The notes under the pieces: model-generated
The model's input: the letters and a program-made list of their open reading frames with translations, nothing else
What the model was told of the DNA's origin: nothing
Databases searched by the model: none
Part shown: piece by piece, positions 5,918 to 8,362 of the stretch
Position numbering within the stretch: the first letter of the stretch is position 1
How the letters are laid out: each line of letters begins with the position of its first letter
NCBI GenBank assembly: GCA_913064925.1
Contig: CAJYBN010000123.1
Coordinates: 1 to 8,362 of the forward strand
Origin: an uncultured Peptococcaceae bacterium
Lineage (GTDB): Bacteria > Bacillota > Desulfotomaculia > Desulfotomaculales > Desulfallaceae
Length of the DNA: 8,362 nucleotides
Reading direction: 5' to 3'
Translations under genes and position numbers: made by a program

Positions 5918-7333
5918 ATGATAGGAGGTGTTACTATATCATCCGGCTTGCTGAAGGATTTAAGATCACTGGTGGACCGGAGCAGGGTCCTGGGAGACGT
6001 TGAGGACCTGCTGGCCTACGCCAATGACGCCACCCACAGGCAGGTAATTCCCGCCGCCGTAGTTATACCCGAAAGTACTGCGGAAGTAGCCGCCGTGTTG
6101 CGTTACGCCAATAAACACCAGGTCCCGGTGGTTCCCAGGGGGGCCGGCAGCGGCCTGGCCGGCGGCGCCACCCCATCCCCGGGCAGCATAGTCCTGGACC
6201 TGAAACGGATGAACAGTATTATTGAGGTTGATAAGAAAAATCTCACGGCCATTGTCGAGTGCGGGGTCGTCACGCAAAAATTCCAGGAAACCGTGGAATC
6301 CATGGGGCTTTTTTACCCACCGGACCCCCAGAGCATGTCCATTTGCACCATGGGGGGTAACGTGGCCACCCGGGCGGGAGGGCCCAGGGGGGTTAAGTAC
6401 GGCACCACCAAGGACTATGTCCTCGGTGTTGAAGCAGTTTTACCGGACGGTTCTATCATCAATTACGGGGGAAAGTCCGTGAAAATGTCCTCGGGTTACG
6501 ACCTGGCCAGGATGTTTACGGGTTCCGAGGGCACCCTGGGCGTGATTACCAAAGTGATGGTTAAATTGATCACCCTGCCTCTCTGCCAGCGCACCATGGT
6601 TGCCGTTTTTCCCGAACTGGACCCGGCTGCCGAGGCCGTTTCGGCTATTATCGCGGAAGGAGCCAATCCCTCCTGCCTGGAAATGTTGAGCCAGAGTTCG
6701 GTCAATTGCATTGAAAATTACATCCCCCTAGGGCTTCCCCGGGATGTTGAAGCATTTCTGCTGATCGAAGTGGACGGTCATCCCGCAAAGGTGGAGGAGG
6801 ACTGCGAATTAATCGCCAGGATCTGCCGGCAACACGGGGTCCGGGAGGTCAGGATTGCCCAAACCGAAACCGAGGCGGAAAGGATCTGGCTGGCCAGGAG
6901 AGTTCTTTTCCCGGCGGTGGCCCATATGGCGCCCAACGTGTTGATTGAAGACGCCACCGTTCCAAGGACCCAGGTACCCGCCATGGTCCGGGCCATCGGC
7001 TTGATCGCGCAGCGCAACCAGGTGATTATAGGGGTCTCGGGGCACGTAGGGGACGGTAACCTGCACCCGGGAATTATGGCCGACAAGCGAAACCCGGAAT
7101 TAATGGAACGGGTGAACCGGGCCATGGCAGAAATCGCTCGGGAAGCTCTGAAACTGTCGGGCACCCTTTCCGGTGAACACGGCATCGGCACTTTGAAGGC
7201 GCCTTTTCTGGAATGGGAGTTCGGGCCGGAGGGCGTGGCGCTGATGCGCCGGATTAAAAAGGCCTTTGACCCCAACGGCATTATGAACCCCGGAAAAATC
7301 TTGCCGGGAAGCGGTGGTGATGCTGGTGTATAA
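5918..7333 (+). CDS. glcD: GlcD/D-lactate dehydrogenase-type FAD-linked 2-hydroxyacid oxidoreductase
   Basis: Flavoprotein of the vanillyl-alcohol-oxidase/GlcD family, which oxidises D-2-hydroxy acids (glycolate, D-lactate and relatives) to 2-oxo acids. Seen: an N-terminal FAD-binding domain with VVPRGAGSGLAGG (71-83), YPPDPQSMSICTMGGNVA, GGPRGVKYGTTKDYV and FTGSEGTLGVITK; then a FAD-oxidase C-terminal domain with GHVGDGNLHPG (375-385) and GEHGIGTLK (419-427), ending in the usual FDPNGIMNPGKI. Both FAD-binding and putative metal/substrate histidines (His376, 383, 421) are present. About 465-471 aa is normal for the family. The start is uncertain: ATG 5918 opens the longest frame, but it has no Shine-Dalgarno before it, and a strong AGGAGGTG (5923-5930) lies just inside, placing an in-frame ATA at 5936 (or TTG 5948) as alternatives. 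It overlaps the next gene, a GlcF-type partner, by 14 nt. Substrate cannot be read from sequence. Confidence 0.92.
   Translation: MIGGVTISSGLLKDLRSLVDRSRVLGDVEDLLAYANDATHRQVIPAAVVIPESTAEVAAVLRYANKHQVPVVPRGAGSGLAGGATPSPGSIVLDLKRMNSIIEVDKKNLTAIVECGVVTQKFQETVESMGLFYPPDPQSMSICTMGGNVATRAGGPRGVKYGTTKDYVLGVEAVLPDGSIINYGGKSVKMSSGYDLARMFTGSEGTLGVITKVMVKLITLPLCQRTMVAVFPELDPAAEAVSAIIAEGANPSCLEMLSQSSVNCIENYIPLGLPRDVEAFLLIEVDGHPAKVEEDCELIARICRQHGVREVRIAQTETEAERIWLARRVLFPAVAHMAPNVLIEDATVPRTQVPAMVRAIGLIAQRNQVIIGVSGHVGDGNLHPGIMADKRNPELMERVNRAMAEIAREALKLSGTLSGEHGIGTLKAPFLEWEFGPEGVALMRRIKKAFDPNGIMNPGKILPGSGGDAGV
5923..5938 (+). promoter_or_regulatory. Internal Shine-Dalgarno that questions the glcD start
   Basis: AGGAGGTG at 5923-5930 is among the best ribosome binding sites in the window, but it lies downstream of ATG 5918. 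Six nt after GGAGGT is an in-frame ATA (5936-5938), a rare start codon; the next in-frame candidate is TTG 5948, about 18 nt away. Starting at 5936 gives a protein beginning (M)SSGLLKDLRSLV, which suits GlcD N-termini. ATGATA (5918-5923) and TATCAT (5937-5942) also form a weak 6-bp inverted repeat around the site. Confidence 0.5.
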
Positions 7334-8362
7334 AATAGAAGACTATGTAAAAGAAATAAACCGTTGCCTGCAATGCAACTTCTGCCTGGCCACCTGCCCC
7401 GTCTACAACGAGGACATGATTGAGTCCAGCGTAGCCAGGGGGCGGATCAACCTGATCAACGCGGTCATGGTGGAAAAAACGATCCCGCTGAGCGACAGGG
7501 CCAGGGAACTGATCAACCGCTGCTTGCTCTGCACCAACTGCATGCAGGGCTGCCCCAGCGGCATCCCCGTAGATGATATCATCATCGCTGCCAGGCACGA
7601 GCTGTTCAATAAATTCGGCCTTGGGCTGGTTGAAAAATTTGTTTTCCGGCAAGTGCTTAACCAGCGGTCGGTGGGCACGCTGGCCTCCCGCGCGGTTTCG
7701 CTATTGAAAAAATTCAACTTATTTCCAGGGCCGATTCCACCCCTCGCCAGCCCGCCCTTTGAGCAGCGGGTTTCCGGTACCGTAAGTCCTTCCGGTGCGG
7801 CAAAGGGCCGCGTGGCTTATTTCATCGGGTGCGGAACTAACTTCCTTTACCCGGACACCGGTGAGGCCGTGGTCAAGGTACTGGTTGAGAACGGGTTTGA
7901 AGTAGTGATTCCGCCAAACCAAAACTGCTGCGGCATGCCGGCCCTAGTCCACGGGGACCAGCAGGCCGCACTCGAGGCCATTCGCGGCAACGCCGAAATA
8001 TTCGCCTCTCTGGACGTGGACGCGGTAATCACTGATTGCACTACCTGCGGGTACATGCTCAAGGTTAAAGCAGTCAAGGTGCTGCCGCCGGACGATCCCT
8101 ACCGCTCACAGGTATCGGTTATGGCGGGTAAAGTATTTGAGGTGACGGAATACCTTGCCGGGTTGGGGCTGAAAAAAACTCCCCGACCGCAGTCGACCAG
8201 AATAACTTACCATGTTCCCTGCCACCGGGCCTGGAGTCAGGGGTTGTCAGATGCGCCGCGAAAGCTGGTAGCGCTGATTCCTGAAGCCGAGCTGGTGGAA
8301 ATGCGGGATCCCCAGGGATGCTGCGGCGCGGGCGGCGTCGCTTTCATCAATTATCCCGGGCT
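7320..8362 (+). CDS. glcF: GlcF-type iron-sulfur/CCG domain protein (partial, runs off the window)
   Basis: Electron-transfer partner of the GlcD flavoprotein, homologous to glycolate oxidase subunit GlcF and to HdrD/GlpC-type proteins. The frame opens at ATG 7320 (MLVYKIEDYVKEINRCLQC) and stays open to the window end, 347 codons; the family is usually about 420-440 aa, so the C-terminus is missing. Seen: two [4Fe-4S] motifs, Cys16/19/22/26 and Cys68/71/74/78, both CxxCxxCxxxCP; a linker (about 80-165) with no strongly hydrophobic segment; a complete first CCG domain with Cys171, CC 203-204 and CxxC 240-243 (spacings 31 and 35, on consensus); and the start of a second with Cys301 and CC 334-335, its last CxxC lying beyond the edge. 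The start overlaps glcD by 14 nt and has only a weak upstream purine stretch, so translation is probably coupled. Electrons likely pass from FAD through these clusters to a quinone or another carrier (inference). Confidence 0.9.
   Translation, partial: MLVYKIEDYVKEINRCLQCNFCLATCPVYNEDMIESSVARGRINLINAVMVEKTIPLSDRARELINRCLLCTNCMQGCPSGIPVDDIIIAARHELFNKFGLGLVEKFVFRQVLNQRSVGTLASRAVSLLKKFNLFPGPIPPLASPPFEQRVSGTVSPSGAAKGRVAYFIGCGTNFLYPDTGEAVVKVLVENGFEVVIPPNQNCCGMPALVHGDQQAALEAIRGNAEIFASLDVDAVITDCTTCGYMLKVKAVKVLPPDDPYRSQVSVMAGKVFEVTEYLAGLGLKKTPRPQSTRITYHVPCHRAWSQGLSDAPRKLVALIPEAELVEMRDPQGCCGAGGVAFINYPG

Noticed and set aside
1..8362. CRISPR array, tRNA, insertion sequence or defence system
   Set aside because: No spaced direct repeats, tRNA-like folds, transposase or toxin-like reading frames were seen; the window is almost fully occupied by redox-metabolism genes.

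Overview
The window reads as part of the chromosome of an anaerobic bacterium. It most likely comes from a GC-rich, clostridium-like Firmicute of the Desulfotomaculum/Pelotomaculum kind. The grounds are GGAGG-type ribosome binding sites, GTG and TTG starts, tight head-to-tail gene packing, and an oxygen-sensitive ferredoxin-dependent 2-oxoacid oxidoreductase beside many iron-sulfur redox proteins. The taxonomic guess is inference. All six genes lie on the + strand and almost no sequence is non-coding. I see no RNA gene, mobile element or CRISPR array.

Layout: (1) 5-1930 iorA and 1923-2558 iorB are the two subunits of an indolepyruvate-type 2-oxoacid:ferredoxin oxidoreductase and overlap by 8 nt. 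(2) After a 36-nt gap that holds a perfect 10-bp inverted repeat with the Shine-Dalgarno sequence in its loop, 2595-4718 encodes a 707-aa fusion of a LUD domain, two [4Fe-4S] motifs and two CCG cysteine-rich domains (LutB plus LutA in one chain, LldEF-like). (3) 4711-5820 overlaps it by 8 nt and encodes a shorter paralogue with only the LUD and [4Fe-4S] part. (4) 5821-5917 is the only sizeable gap. It is AT-rich and has no convincing terminator or promoter. (5) 5918-7333 is a GlcD/D-lactate-dehydrogenase-type FAD oxidoreductase whose real start is in doubt. (6) 7320 to the window end is a GlcF-type iron-sulfur/CCG protein, cut by the window edge.

How they may work together (inference): GlcD with GlcF, and the LUD/iron-sulfur proteins, would oxidise a 2-hydroxy acid to a 2-oxo acid and pass electrons through [4Fe-4S] and CCG clusters. 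IorAB would then oxidatively decarboxylate that 2-oxo acid to an acyl-CoA, CO2 and reduced ferredoxin. The arrangement resembles the organic-acid-oxidation clusters of sulfate reducers, where pyruvate oxidoreductase sits beside lactate dehydrogenases, but with an IOR-type enzyme in that place. This suggests a substrate other than plain lactate, perhaps an aryl-lactate or a branched 2-hydroxy acid. No transporter, regulator, acyl-CoA synthetase or EtfAB is visible in the window.
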